Positions 52,181-60,819 are shown, counted from the stretch's first letter. The stretch is DNA of 64,000 nucleotides from Phycobacter azelaicus (GCF_014884385.1 NZ_WKFH01000003.1:620001-684000); one strand, 5' to 3'. The notes: generated by a model from the sequence alone, not told the origin. Made by a program: numbers and translations.

Positions 52181-53047
52181 GTGCCGGATATCTGGGACAT
52201 GCTCGCCACCATCGGCAAACTGGCGCTCTATGCCGGCTTCTGTGGTGCGACGGGCCTCGTGATCGTTCGCATCCTATTTGAAGAGCTCACAACCCCTCTA
52301 TGGCTACGGATGCAAAAACAAGCTGCAGCTCTCGCGACGCTGGGCCTGATTGCCGCGGGTTTCAGTTTTTCGTTGCGCGGCGCATCGCTAACGGGAGACG
52401 CCGGTGGCATGGTGGATGCTGAAATGCTCAACCTCCTTTGGCAGACTACAGTGGGAGATGCGCTGATCTATCGGGTGATCGGCGGAATGGTTCTTCTGTT
52501 TGGCCTCTTTCTGGGACAGGGCCGACCATGGATATCTCTTTTAGGGGGAGCGGTCGGCCTTTGGTCCTTTACCTTGATCGGTCACGTGCCTGAACTGGAG
52601 CAGATCGCCCTGCGTCTGCTTCTGTTTCTGCATCTCTTGGGTGTATCGTTATGGGTCGGGGTTCTGTCGCCGCTGAGGCAGCTGTCTTTGGACGAAATCA
52701 ACCCCGCCTCAGCTGCAGAATTTGGCGAAAGGTTCGGACAGCTGGCGATCTGGTTCGTGCCCGGCCTGATCGCTATCGGCGCCATTATGGCCTGGCTTTT
52801 GCTGGGCGGCCCAAGTGCATTATTGCATACCCAATATGGTCAGGGCCTGCTGTTAAAGATCGCCTTGGTCAGCGCTATGCTGGCCGTCGCTGCGGCAAAC
52901 AAGCTGCGCTTTGTTCCGGCGCTGCGACGGGCCGAAACCGGAGCGGGACGCCGACTGGCGCGGGCCATCGAAGTGGAAGCCGTCGTTTTCATCTTGGTGT
53001 TTGCAACAACCGCGCGATTGACCAGCACTCTCACGCTGCCGGGATGA
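52181..53047 (+). CDS. copD: Copper-resistance/import membrane protein CopD
   Basis: A 288-residue integral membrane protein with about eight hydrophobic segments, typical of CopD/YebZ. Conserved parts are LHLLGVSLWVGVLSPLRQLS and TQYGQGLLLKIALVSAMLAV. CopD works with CopC in moving copper across the inner membrane, with import favoured in the literature. GTG at 52181 follows GGAG; the longer frame overlaps copC out of frame. The stop overlaps the next start (ATGA). Confidence 0.93.
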   Translation: MPDIWDMLATIGKLALYAGFCGATGLVIVRILFEELTTPLWLRMQKQAAALATLGLIAAGFSFSLRGASLTGDAGGMVDAEMLNLLWQTTVGDALIYRVIGGMVLLFGLFLGQGRPWISLLGGAVGLWSFTLIGHVPELEQIALRLLLFLHLLGVSLWVGVLSPLRQLSLDEINPASAAEFGERFGQLAIWFVPGLIAIGAIMAWLLLGGPSALLHTQYGQGLLLKIALVSAMLAVAAANKLRFVPALRRAETGAGRRLARAIEVEAVVFILVFATTARLTSTLTLPG

Positions 53048-53493
53048 ACGCAATGAAACTGAAACACTTGATACCCGTCGTTGTCCTTGGCTGCATTGCC
53101 GCCTCTGCACAGGCGGATCACGAAATGGAAGGGCGGGACACCCGTAACGGGGCCGCTCTCTATGCGGAACACTGCGCTGCATGCCACGGCAAAAATCTAG
53201 AAGGGCAACCCGACTGGCAAACGCCCGGCACAGACGGGATCCTGCCAGCCCCACCACATGATGAAACCGGCCATACCTGGCATCACGACAGCCAGTTGTT
53301 GTTCGATTACACGCAGCTTGGCGGCTCTGAGGCATTGTCGCTGCGCGGCGTTACCGGCTTCAACAGTGGGATGCCTGCGTTTGAAGGAGTCCTCGACGAG
53401 GCCGAAATCTGGGATATTCTCGCTTACCTAAGATCAACATGGCCGCAGCGGGTTCGCGAAATTCAGTCCAGTCGCAACCCCATTCATGACTGA
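53044..53493 (+). CDS. Second periplasmic cytochrome c of the copper cluster
   Basis: A 149-residue monohaem cytochrome. The signal peptide (LIPVVVLGCIAASAQA) is followed by NGAALYAEHCAACHGKNLEG with the haem site CAACH, and a distal Met in NSGMPAFEGVLDEAEIWDIL. His residues are frequent (HDETGHTWHHDSQ). Translational coupling to copD through an ATGA overlap shows it belongs to the cluster. Confidence 0.92.
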   Translation: MNAMKLKHLIPVVVLGCIAASAQADHEMEGRDTRNGAALYAEHCAACHGKNLEGQPDWQTPGTDGILPAPPHDETGHTWHHDSQLLFDYTQLGGSEALSLRGVTGFNSGMPAFEGVLDEAEIWDILAYLRSTWPQRVREIQSSRNPIHD

Positions 53494-54042
53494 TCCTGTT
53501 GGCGTTGTCGCACAAATGCGGTTCACAGGGCATATCCCCTTCCCCGAAGGATTTACTCTACGGGCTCTTGGCATACCTGTCATAAAGCAATAGCGCAGCG
53601 GCGTGCGCAGTGCTCCCACGGACTGCACGGACGAACGCACCGGCACGGCTGATTTCGTGAAGGACACGGTTGCCATGGTTGGCGGTACAATCACCCAGGT
53701 TATTGCCTTCAGGCTGAATGACGGAACCCGCGTCCGGGCCAGCTTCATCATCGACAACTTCTCCGTCTGACGGCCAGACCAGGTCTTCCAAATCCTGATC
53801 GGTCCAGTCCGGCTCTGCCAGGCCAGGTCATCGGGTTCAGTTTCCGCTAACTCCGCAAAAACCAGCTCGACTCAGTCGAGTTACCGAATGTCGGCACCTT
53901 GAGAGAAAACACATTTTGGTGCATGCGGCAGCGCCCGGGTGGCCAATGATGACAGGCACACCGAATAACTGCCACGAGGCACTGCTATGGAGAGCCACGG
54001 TGCCTCCGACATAAATCACTGAAATATAAGACAATATGTTGG
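53494..54042. other. 549-base gap with a short remnant frame, left of the island
   Basis: Contains a 55-codon frame starting GTG at 53603 and ending at 53770 (internal text GTADFVKDTVAMVGGTITQV), immediately after an in-frame stop. It looks like the surviving end of a longer gene but I do not recognise it. GGCGTTGTCGCACAAATG at about 53506-53523 reminds me of IS5-type element ends, but no transposase is visible. The remainder to 54042 shows nothing. Confidence 0.35.
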
Positions 54043-54057
54043 TGGCGGAGACGAAGG
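54043..54057 (+). repeat. Left attachment-site repeat
   Basis: TGGCGGAGACGAAGG, identical to the first 15 bases of the window-orientation tRNA-Ser gene at 58141. It is a remnant copy of the tRNA 3' end left by integration. Confidence 0.85.
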
Positions 54058-54176
54058 CCGCCATGCCATTTTCCCACGTCTTCCGTGAAATTCCCTAATT
54101 GTCTTTTTTATTAGATGTTTAACACCTTCCTTTGTGCGTCATGTTCCGGCATAATCCTAGTCGATCCACGGAATTG

Positions 54177-54196
54177 TGGGGGATGTAATGGGGGAC
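54177..54196 (+). repeat. Paired TGGGGGA repeats, left end
   Basis: Two copies of TGGGGGA begin at 54177 and 54189, a 12-bp period, just before and over the integrase start region. The same pair with the same period is at 58065. They are likely arm-type binding sites for the integrase or its excision factor. Confidence 0.55.
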
Positions 54197-54199
54197 GCT

Positions 54200-55498
54200 A
54201 TGCCACGTGAGAACATCCGAACACCGGAAAAGGCGCTCTCGGCACGTTTCGTGGAGACGGTGACAGAGCCGGGCAAATACTTCGACGGACAAGGCCTCTT
54301 TCTGAGGGTCGCCAAGAACGGCGCGCGGCAGTGGGTTCAGCGCATCGTCATTCGCGGCAAGCGCTGTGAGCTGGGTCTTGGCAGTCCGCCCGCCGTGCCG
54401 CTGGCGACGGCGCGTAGGCTGGCGCTCGAAAACCGAGGCAAGGCGATGCTGGGCGGCGATCCACTGGCTGACAAGCGCAAAGCGCGCGAGGGCATGCGTT
54501 TCGCCGATGCAGTGGACACCTACCTGACGGCCAAGCTGTCAGAGTTTCGGAATGAGAAGCACCGCAAACAGTGGCGTTCGACGCTAGACACCTACGCCGC
54601 CCCGATACTGGGGCCAAAGCTGGTTTCGGACATCACTGTCCAGGACGTGCTCCGCGTGCTGGAGCCGATCTGGCAAACCAAGACAGAAACCGCTTCCCGT
54701 CTGCGGGGCCGGATCGAGAACGTGCTGTCCTGGGCGACTGTGGCCGGGCACCGCGCGGGGGACAATCCGGCACGGTGGCGGGGCAACCTGTCCGAAATGC
54801 TGCCCAAGCCCGCGAAGGTGGCGAAGTCGGACAATCAACCGGCACTTGCTCTTGCGGATGTTTCGCGCTGGTGGGACGACCTCGCGCAACGCGAGGGGAT
54901 GGCAGCGCAGGCGCTCCGGTTTCTGACCCTGACCGCCGCCCGCTCCGGCGAGGTGCGGGGCATGATGTGGGACGAAGTCGACCTTGGAGACGCTTCGACG
55001 CTTGCGACATCCGCGGCACGGGCCATCTGGACGATCCCGGCTTCGCGCATGAAAAACGGCAGGCCGCACCGCGTTCCGCTCTCGCCCGAAGCAGCGGCTT
55101 TGCTTGAAAGCCTGCCGCGCCTCGATGGCTCTCCTTTCGTGTTCTTCGCGCCTCGCGGCGGGATGCTATCGGACATGTCCATTTCGGCAGTCATGCGGCG
55201 CATGCAGGCGGCGCAGGAGAAGGCAGGCGTCCAAGGCTACCTAGACCCGGCCAGCAAGCGTCCAGCCGTGCCGCACGGGCTGCGCTCGACCTTCCGGCAG
55301 TGGGCGGCGGAACGGGGCTATCCCCGCGACATGGCCGAAATCGCTCTGGCACATTTCATCGGCTCCGAGGTGGAACGCGCCTATCAGCGATCCGACATGC
55401 TCGACCGGCGGCGCGCCATGATGGCCGATTGGTCCGGGTTCCTGGGTGGCAAGGCGGTGCAGGTCGATAACGTTGTGAAGATCGGTACGCCGGGATGA
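54200..55498 (+). CDS. Tyrosine site-specific integrase (P4/DUF4102 type)
   Basis: A 432-residue integrase. The N-terminal DUF4102 arm-binding domain reads KYFDGQGLFLRVAKNGARQW and RCELGLGSP. A SAM-like core-binding domain lies at about 100-190. The catalytic domain has the first Arg in LTAARSGEVRGMMWDE, HxxR in VPHGLRSTFRQWAAERG, the second His in LAHFIGSEVERAYQRSD and the nucleophile Tyr in the same segment. Starts at 54188 and 54176 are also possible, since each has a G-rich run upstream. It integrates at tRNA-Ser(GCU). Confidence 0.95.
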   Translation: MPRENIRTPEKALSARFVETVTEPGKYFDGQGLFLRVAKNGARQWVQRIVIRGKRCELGLGSPPAVPLATARRLALENRGKAMLGGDPLADKRKAREGMRFADAVDTYLTAKLSEFRNEKHRKQWRSTLDTYAAPILGPKLVSDITVQDVLRVLEPIWQTKTETASRLRGRIENVLSWATVAGHRAGDNPARWRGNLSEMLPKPAKVAKSDNQPALALADVSRWWDDLAQREGMAAQALRFLTLTAARSGEVRGMMWDEVDLGDASTLATSAARAIWTIPASRMKNGRPHRVPLSPEAAALLESLPRLDGSPFVFFAPRGGMLSDMSISAVMRRMQAAQEKAGVQGYLDPASKRPAVPHGLRSTFRQWAAERGYPRDMAEIALAHFIGSEVERAYQRSDMLDRRRAMMADWSGFLGGKAVQVDNVVKIGTPG

Positions 55499-56181
55499 AG
55501 GGACCAACGCTCGCAGGCCCTTCATCCAGCCTTTCGGGGCACTGTAATGAGCCGCCGATTACCCCCAACGAGCAGATTGCCGCATTCAGAAACGAAATCC
55601 TTGCGGCAATTCCCGAGGAGTATATTGAGCGCCTTGAAGATCAGGAGGCATTGGCTCTAGTCGGGCGAGATGCGGAAATCGTTGCGCTCTATCTGTCGCG
55701 CTTCTGGCATTTCGAAAGTCCGTGGTGGGCCGATGAAGCTTTGCGGATTGTTTTCGCAAGCAAGCTTCCCGCCACGAAGGCAGTTGAAACCGCCTTTGGT
55801 CGCGCTGCGGACCTGCGGCTTCGCGACAAGGGCCAGAACAAGGGGCAATTCTTGCGGCAAGCTTGGGAAGATCGAGCGTTTTTCCTAGTAGCCGTAATGC
55901 GCGAGGCAGGTGTTTCAGCGAATGAGGCGAGCCACCAAGCGGCGCGGTGGCGCGATGAATTCAGTGTCGGCGCTTTCACTGCCAAGGCATCCACGATTGA
56001 AAAGGAATTTCCCAAATGGGCAAATGATCCGCTACGGGGCAAGGTCTGGTGCGGGCAGCTATCGCAGGAAACTGAAGGGCTTACCCCTGCGCAGAAGGCG
56101 GACCTGATACAAGCCAACAAGTTGCGAGCTCGAATACTTCCGCCATGCCCCGATGGCCTGAGAGGCAACCGCCGAGACTGA
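55495..56181 (+). CDS. Island protein of unknown function, coupled to the integrase
   Basis: A 228-residue soluble protein starting within the integrase stop (ATGA overlap). No motif is recognised. The sequence is helical, with Trp-rich patches (FWHFESPWWADEALRIVF) and a C-terminal ALTPAQKADLIQ-like helix (GLTPAQKADLIQANKL). Base composition is slightly lower in GC than the integrase. Coupling to the integrase suggests a role in the element's own life cycle, but that is inference. Confidence 0.7.
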   Translation: MKGPTLAGPSSSLSGHCNEPPITPNEQIAAFRNEILAAIPEEYIERLEDQEALALVGRDAEIVALYLSRFWHFESPWWADEALRIVFASKLPATKAVETAFGRAADLRLRDKGQNKGQFLRQAWEDRAFFLVAVMREAGVSANEASHQAARWRDEFSVGAFTAKASTIEKEFPKWANDPLRGKVWCGQLSQETEGLTPAQKADLIQANKLRARILPPCPDGLRGNRRD

Positions 56182-56284
56182 AACATTCCTGGGGAAGTAG
56201 ATAAGCTCCCGTTCCTCCCTCGCCTCTACAGGCCGCGCTCTGCCACCTTCCGGTTGCGACTAGATCAAACCGAAAGGAACCGAC

Positions 56285-56470
56285 ATGGCCGAAAAACTGT
56301 TGCGCCGCCCTGAGGTCGAAGCCCGGACGGGGCTGTCCCGCTCGACCCTCTACGACTGGATGAAGCGAGGTGAATTCCCCCAGCCGGTGAAGCTGGGTAC
56401 GCGCCTCGTTGCCTGGCGAGAAAGCGACATTGGCGACTGGCTCGAAAGCCGACAGCAGCGCAGCGCTTGA
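56285..56470 (+). CDS. AlpA-type excisionase/activator
   Basis: A 61-residue MerR-like helix-turn-helix protein (LLRRPEVEARTGLSRSTLYD, then MKRGEFPQPVKLGTRLVAW and IGDWLESR). AlpA proteins control integrase expression and excision in P4-like satellites and islands. AAAGGAA precedes the start. It is the likely regulator of this element. Confidence 0.93.
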   Translation: MAEKLLRRPEVEARTGLSRSTLYDWMKRGEFPQPVKLGTRLVAWRESDIGDWLESRQQRSA

Positions 56471-56491
56471 TGCGCTCGCGGATACATCACC

Positions 56492-57034
56492 ATGTCCAAT
56501 GCTCTCCTGACTGCGGCCTGGGCTGTAGACCTCTTAAGCACTTACGAACGTATAGTGTTGGTTCGTCTCGCAGATCGAGCCAACGACAAGACGGGTGGTT
56601 GTTGGCCCAGTGTCGCGAGCCTTGCCCGCGATTGCAGCTGTGGGGTCAGAACGGTTCAGGGTGTGCTGAAAGAGCTAGAAAAGCGTGGCTTGATCAGCGT
56701 TGAGAGAAATGCCGGGCCAAAGGGATGCAACGTGTATCGCCTGACGCTACCCCCCGCAACGGATGCCCCCCCGCATGTGGTGCACCCCAGCACAGCAGAT
56801 AGCCAGCCACCGCAGGTGACGACGGCCAGCTCCGCAGGGGGTGCGCCCGAACCCAAAAAGAACCCTAAAAAAACCTTGCCGAAGAAAGCCGCGAAAGAAA
56901 TGGAAATGGAAGTTGAGGCGATCAAGGCCGGTAAGCGCTACTTGCTCAGCGGAGTGAGTGCCCACAAGGCGCGCGAGCTGGTCTCAGAAGGCCGTGTCAC
57001 CGAGGCGCAATGCCAAGCTGTGGGGCTGCTATGA
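56492..57034 (+). CDS. Winged-helix domain protein, replication-initiator-like N-terminus
   Basis: A 180-residue protein. Residues about 10-85 form a winged helix of the type placed in front of plasmid or phage replication proteins (LSTYERIVLVRLADRANDKT, GGCWPSVASLARDCSCGVRT, then VLKELEKRGLISVERN). The rest is a Pro/Ala/Lys-rich linker and a short C-terminal helix. It could initiate replication of the excised element or act as a regulator. Its stop overlaps the next gene. Confidence 0.75.
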   Translation: MSNALLTAAWAVDLLSTYERIVLVRLADRANDKTGGCWPSVASLARDCSCGVRTVQGVLKELEKRGLISVERNAGPKGCNVYRLTLPPATDAPPHVVHPSTADSQPPQVTTASSAGGAPEPKKNPKKTLPKKAAKEMEMEVEAIKAGKRYLLSGVSAHKARELVSEGRVTEAQCQAVGLL

Positions 57035-57306
57035 CAACCAGCTTTTCACCCGATTTCGCGCGCGCGCGGGGTGGGGTTTTAGGGCGCTTTGGGCCTTCAT
57101 CCGAAAAATTGCCGGAGAGCCTTTGTGGTGCAAACACCCGAAAGGGAGCGCCTTGCAAGGCGAAAGCGCTACCCGGAAAAGAGCGATGCAGGTTTCACGG
57201 CGGGGCATCGACCGGACCAAAGACGCCAGAGGGCCGCGAACGAATAGCCAAGGCTCAACGGCAGCGCTGGGCGAAATGGCGGGCTGAAAAGCTTCATGGA
57301 GATTGA
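57031..57306 (+). CDS. HGGxG-motif small protein
   Basis: A 91-residue basic protein with Cys/His positions (LCGANTRKGAPCKAKALPGK, then RCRFHGGASTGPKTPEGRER). The CRFHGGxSTGPKTPEG block is the HGGxG motif common in proteobacterial prophages and related elements, probably a small metal- or nucleic-acid-binding module. The ATGA overlap with the upstream gene shows coupling. Its exact function is unknown. Confidence 0.8.
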   Translation: MTTSFSPDFARARGGVLGRFGPSSEKLPESLCGANTRKGAPCKAKALPGKERCRFHGGASTGPKTPEGRERIAKAQRQRWAKWRAEKLHGD

Positions 57307-57338
57307 GCCCGTCCATCAGGATGGCGCAGGCTGTTCGA

Positions 57339-57974
57339 TCAGGACGCGCGGGGCATGGAACCGCCGAGTCGGGCCACGACGGAGACGAAAATCTCCTCGG
57401 ACACCTCGGGCGAGCCTTCATCGGCGAGAACCTCGGACGGGGATATGTCCGACCAGGTTCCGTCAGAGCCAAGCAGCAGCATGGAACCGGGTTCGGGCTC
57501 CAAGGCGGGGATGGAGCGGTCCACCAGGAAGAACCGCATCTTCGAAGAATTGGCTACGGATTGCTTGTCGATCATTTGCTTCAAAGCCACCCGGACATTC
57601 TGTTCTCGATCCAGCCGGGCAAGATCAGCGGCCATTGAGGCCAACTCACGCACGCGTTCCTTCGGCATTTCGCGCAGATTATCTTGAAGGCCTGAAAGGG
57701 CCGGGTTTGCATCGCCTAGGTTGTCGGAGTGCTGTTTTTTTCGGTGAGCATCCAGCCAGCGGGATAGGTCGTGAATGCGGCGCATCACAAGCGGCCTCAG
57801 GAGCAACAGGGACGCAGCTTGGAGGAAGATAACGACACCTGCGACGGTTTCGCCGTAGCCCCCAGACCATCTCCAAAGCTCATCCCAGAAGAACCAAAGC
57901 GGAATTCCAGGCAGGAGAAGGAGCCCGACTGAAACCCATCCCTCGAAAGCGTCTGCTGAATTCTCCTTTGTCAT
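57339..57974 (-). CDS. Island membrane protein of unknown function (candidate cargo)
   Basis: A 211-residue protein with two N-terminal hydrophobic segments (about residues 12-32 and 40-62) followed by a long soluble domain with a helical stretch (residues 90-150) and a beta-rich end (SMLLLGSDGTWSDI). It is transcribed opposite to the other island genes, at the tRNA end, the usual position of accessory cargo. No motif is recognised. An exclusion or defence role is possible but unsupported. Confidence 0.7.
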   Translation of the reverse strand: MTKENSADAFEGWVSVGLLLLPGIPLWFFWDELWRWSGGYGETVAGVVIFLQAASLLLLRPLVMRRIHDLSRWLDAHRKKQHSDNLGDANPALSGLQDNLREMPKERVRELASMAADLARLDREQNVRVALKQMIDKQSVANSSKMRFFLVDRSIPALEPEPGSMLLLGSDGTWSDISPSEVLADEGSPEVSEEIFVSVVARLGGSMPRAS

Positions 57975-58064
57975 GACCGCCGCAAATCAATTGAACATGC
58001 CCGCAAGGTAGCCTGTAAGTCGCCTCAAGTCTTCCTGCTTGTTCCGGGGCAGTCCATGTCGTTT

Positions 58065-58084
58065 TGGGGGACATCCTGGGGGAC
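58065..58084 (+). repeat. Paired TGGGGGAC repeats, right end
   Basis: Two copies begin at 58065 and 58077 with the same 12-bp period and orientation as the pair at 54177. They lie 57 bases inside the right attachment site. Confidence 0.55.
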
Positions 58085-58140
58085 AAGACTGCGCCACCCG
58101 GTAAATTTATCTTTAAAATCAACGATATATAGGAAGGTGA

Positions 58141-58230
58141 TGGCGGAGACGAAGGGATTCGAACCCTCGAGACGGTTTCCCGCCTACTCCCTTAGCAGGG
58201 GAGCGCCTTCGACCACTCGGCCACGTCTCC
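58141..58230 (-). tRNA. tRNA-Ser (anticodon GCU)
   Basis: A 90-nt class II tRNA on the minus strand: acceptor GGAGACG, D-loop GTGGCCGAGTGGTCGAAGG, anticodon loop with CTGCTAA (anticodon GCU, Ser AGC/AGU codons), a long variable arm, the T-loop GGTTCGAATCC, and encoded CCA. Its 3' end is the attachment site of the island. No other tRNA is seen in the window. Confidence 0.97.
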
Positions 58231-58340
58231 GCTGACCGTCCTATTTAAAAAGGCAAAGGCGTACAAGCGGTTTCTGCAGGAAATCTGCAGTTGAACTGAA
58301 ATTGCCCCAGCGCGGAAAACACAACGGCAAGCCACCGAAG

Positions 58341-59195
58341 CTATCGGCGCTTGTAGGTCTCCCGGTGCCACACATAAAGTCCGGCTCCCGCGATTAGAAC
58401 GCTGCCCAAGATAGTCCAGACGTCGGGTATCTCGGCAAAAAATACCAGCCCCCACAGCGCCGCAAAGGCAAGTCCTGTGTAGGAAAACGGCGCCAGCATG
58501 GCCGCCTCGCCCTGAGAAAACGCCCGGATCAAGGCCAGTTGTCCAACTGTTCCTGCCAACGCGATGATCGCCATAAGGGATGCGTCGCCAGGATCGGGAG
58601 ACTGCCACTGGAAAGGAACTGCGAGGCTCAGAAGGACAGTACCGACGAGGCCCGTATAGAACAGAGATGTCCAGACATCCTCATCCGGCCCAACCCGCCG
58701 GGTCAACAAGGCATAACCCGAGTAACAGGCAGCGGCCGCCAACGGCAGCAGCGCAGCCGGCGTGAACACGCCGCTTCCGGGCCGCATGACGATCATGGCC
58801 CCGATCAGCGCAACGGCGATGCCCCCTACCCTGCGAATGCCAAGCCGCTCGCCCAGAAAAAGCGCCGCGCCAAGAGTGATCAGAACTGGGTTGGTGGACA
58901 TCAGCGCCGCGGCATCGGTAAGGGGAATGAGGCTCAACCCTGTGAAAAAGAACGCTGTTGCACTCATGAGCAGAATCGAACGCAGCAGTTGCAGAACCGG
59001 GTATCGGGTGCGGACCACCTGTGTCACACGCGGCATCACGAGCACCAGCACCAACACCATCTGCCCCGCATAGCGGGCCCATAAGGCAGGTAGAACGCCG
59101 ACACCGGGCGTTACGGCCTTGACCGCCGCATCCATAATTGAAAAGCAGAAGATCGCTCCGATCATCAGCATAATTGCGCGGCTTTGCTGTGTCAT
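58341..59195 (-). CDS. DMT superfamily (EamA) transporter
   Basis: A 284-residue inner-membrane protein with ten predicted helices in two EamA repeats (MLMIGAIFCFSIMDAAVKAV and, in the second half, LLPLAAAACYSGYALLTRRV). Motifs such as TDAAALMSTNPVLITLGAAL and GERLGIRRVGGIAVALIGAM are typical. The exported metabolite is unknown. It is a single gene, on the same strand as the downstream tRNA. Confidence 0.93.
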   Translation of the reverse strand: MTQQSRAIMLMIGAIFCFSIMDAAVKAVTPGVGVLPALWARYAGQMVLVLVLVMPRVTQVVRTRYPVLQLLRSILLMSATAFFFTGLSLIPLTDAAALMSTNPVLITLGAALFLGERLGIRRVGGIAVALIGAMIVMRPGSGVFTPAALLPLAAAACYSGYALLTRRVGPDEDVWTSLFYTGLVGTVLLSLAVPFQWQSPDPGDASLMAIIALAGTVGQLALIRAFSQGEAAMLAPFSYTGLAFAALWGLVFFAEIPDVWTILGSVLIAGAGLYVWHRETYKRR

Positions 59196-59511
59196 TGGCT
59201 ATCGGGTCTTCCTGCATTTTGCTGCATTTGCGTGAGCTCCCGATGGCGCGGCGATCCTTACCAAAGGCAATAGGTTCCTGTGAATGAAACGTAGGTGGGG
59301 CCTCGGCCAGAACTCGAGTGATATACCAAACTGTTTGAAAATGCATATAGGCGCATTCTCGTGTGCTCAAGTGCACTGGATAGAATGGCTATGTGCAACG
59401 GTGCGAAGACCACGGCGTTTTGGAACTTCGAACCTGCTTTCCTGCCCTTAATGAAAAACACCCGCGAAGATACATCGCGGGTGTTACATGTGGTTTGTAA
59501 AAAAGGGGTGC
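59196..59511. other. 316-base gap upstream of the EamA gene
   Basis: Holds the ychF terminator near its right end and presumably the EamA promoter near its left end. No gene or RNA seen. Confidence 0.55.
59449..59485 (-). terminator. Terminator of ychF
   Basis: AACACCCGCGA pairs perfectly with TCGCGGGTGTT over seven bases. On the minus strand the stem continues into TTTTTCATTAA. Confidence 0.9.
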
Positions 59512-60609
59512 TTAGGTGTTGAACAGGAAGTGCATCACATCACCGTCCTGAACGATGTAGGATTTGCCCTCAGCACGCATCTTTCCGGCTTCCTTGGCAC
59601 CCTGCTCGCCGTTGTGAGCGATGAAATCCTCATAGGCGATGGTTTCTGCACGGATGAAACCCTTTTCGAAATCCCCATGGATCACGCCGGCCGCCTGCGG
59701 CGCGGAAGTGCCCTGACGGATGGTCCAGGCGCGCGCCTCTTTCGGGCCGACGGTAAAATAGGTTTCCAGATGCAGCAACTCGTAGCCTGCGCGGATCAGT
59801 CGGTCGAGGCCTGCCTCGGTAAGGCCCATTTCCTCAAGGAACATCTGGGCTTCTTCCGCCTCCAACTGGCTGATCTCTTCTTCGATCTGAGCGGAAATGA
59901 TTACGTGGGAGTTGCCCTGGGCGGCGGCCATTTCAGCCACTTTGGCGGAATGCTCATTGCCCTCGACGGATTCGGCTTCGCCGACGTTGCAGACATAGAG
60001 AACCGGTTTGGTGGTCAGAAGCTGCAGCATACGCCAGGCCTTGGCGTCTTCGGCATCCACCTCGACCAGCCGTGCGGGCTTGCCGTCTTCGAGCATGGCC
60101 TGGGCATCGGCCAGCAGCCGGTCCTGCTGCTGCGCTTCCTTGTCATTGCCCTTCAGCTTGCGCACCAGACCCGCGCGACGCTTTTCGATGCTTTCCAGAT
60201 CCGCCAGCATCAGTTCGGTTTCGATGGTTTCGGCATCAGCCACCGGATCAACGCGACCCTCCACGTGGGTCACGTCGCCATCTTCAAAGCAGCGCAGCAC
60301 ATGGGCGATGGCGTCTACCTCGCGGATGTTGGCAAGGAACTGGTTGCCAAGTCCCTCGCCCTTGGAGGCGCCTTTGACCAGCCCTGCAATATCGACAAAG
60401 GTCATCCGCGTCGGGATGATCTGCTTGGAGCCCGCGATGGCCGCCAGCTTGTCGAGGCGCGCATCAGGAACACCGACCTCTCCCACATTGGGTTCGATCG
60501 TGCAGAACGGAAAATTCGCCGCCTGTGCCGAAGCCGTTTTCGTCAACGCGTTGAACAGCGTCGATTTGCCAACATTGGGCAGACCGACGATTCCCATTTT
60601 AAAGCCCAT
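59512..60609 (-). CDS. ychF: Redox-regulated ATPase YchF (Obg family)
   Basis: A 365-residue P-loop protein that binds the ribosome and hydrolyses ATP. It has the P-loop [18 protein letters not shown], the switch/G3 segment [20 protein letters not shown], a NxxE-type base-recognition motif (VCNVGEAES) instead of NKxD, a coiled coil, and a C-terminal TGS domain ([20 protein letters not shown]). The length is standard. Confidence 0.97.
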   Translation of the reverse strand: MGFKMGIVGLPNVGKSTLFNALTKTASAQAANFPFCTIEPNVGEVGVPDARLDKLAAIAGSKQIIPTRMTFVDIAGLVKGASKGEGLGNQFLANIREVDAIAHVLRCFEDGDVTHVEGRVDPVADAETIETELMLADLESIEKRRAGLVRKLKGNDKEAQQQDRLLADAQAMLEDGKPARLVEVDAEDAKAWRMLQLLTTKPVLYVCNVGEAESVEGNEHSAKVAEMAAAQGNSHVIISAQIEEEISQLEAEEAQMFLEEMGLTEAGLDRLIRAGYELLHLETYFTVGPKEARAWTIRQGTSAPQAAGVIHGDFEKGFIRAETIAYEDFIAHNGEQGAKEAGKMRAEGKSYIVQDGDVMHFLFNT

Positions 60610-60819
60610 AGCGGCCTCCTGATGCCATTTGGGAGCCGCTTCTAGGCACCAATGGGACTTGGCGCAAGCATCCTTGGCATCTCAGCCCACACAGGCGGTG
60701 GAATTTGAGAACCGGTCACGGATCTTCACGACCTGTGCCAATTCCTTGATTTCCGTGTTGCATCCGGTCTTCAATGCACATGTTCCAGGCACCCTGATGC
60801 CAACATGCAGAGATTAATC

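Larger units (their letters stand above)
54043..58155 (+). mobile_element. 4.1-kb integrative element in tRNA-Ser(GCU)
   Basis: Bounded by direct repeats TGGCGGAGACGAAGG at 54043-54057 and 58141-58155, the second being the 3' end of tRNA-Ser(GCU) including CCA. It contains a tyrosine integrase, an unknown protein, an AlpA-type regulator, a winged-helix protein, an HGGxG protein and a membrane protein. There are no capsid, tail, relaxase or transposase genes. Paired TGGGGGAC repeats with a 12-bp period lie inside both ends. Unusually, the integrase gene is at the end away from the intact tRNA. Confidence 0.85.

Noticed and set aside
53506..53523. IS5-like terminal sequence downstream of the copper cluster
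   Set aside because: The resemblance is from memory over fewer than 20 bases. No second terminus, target duplication or transposase is visible.
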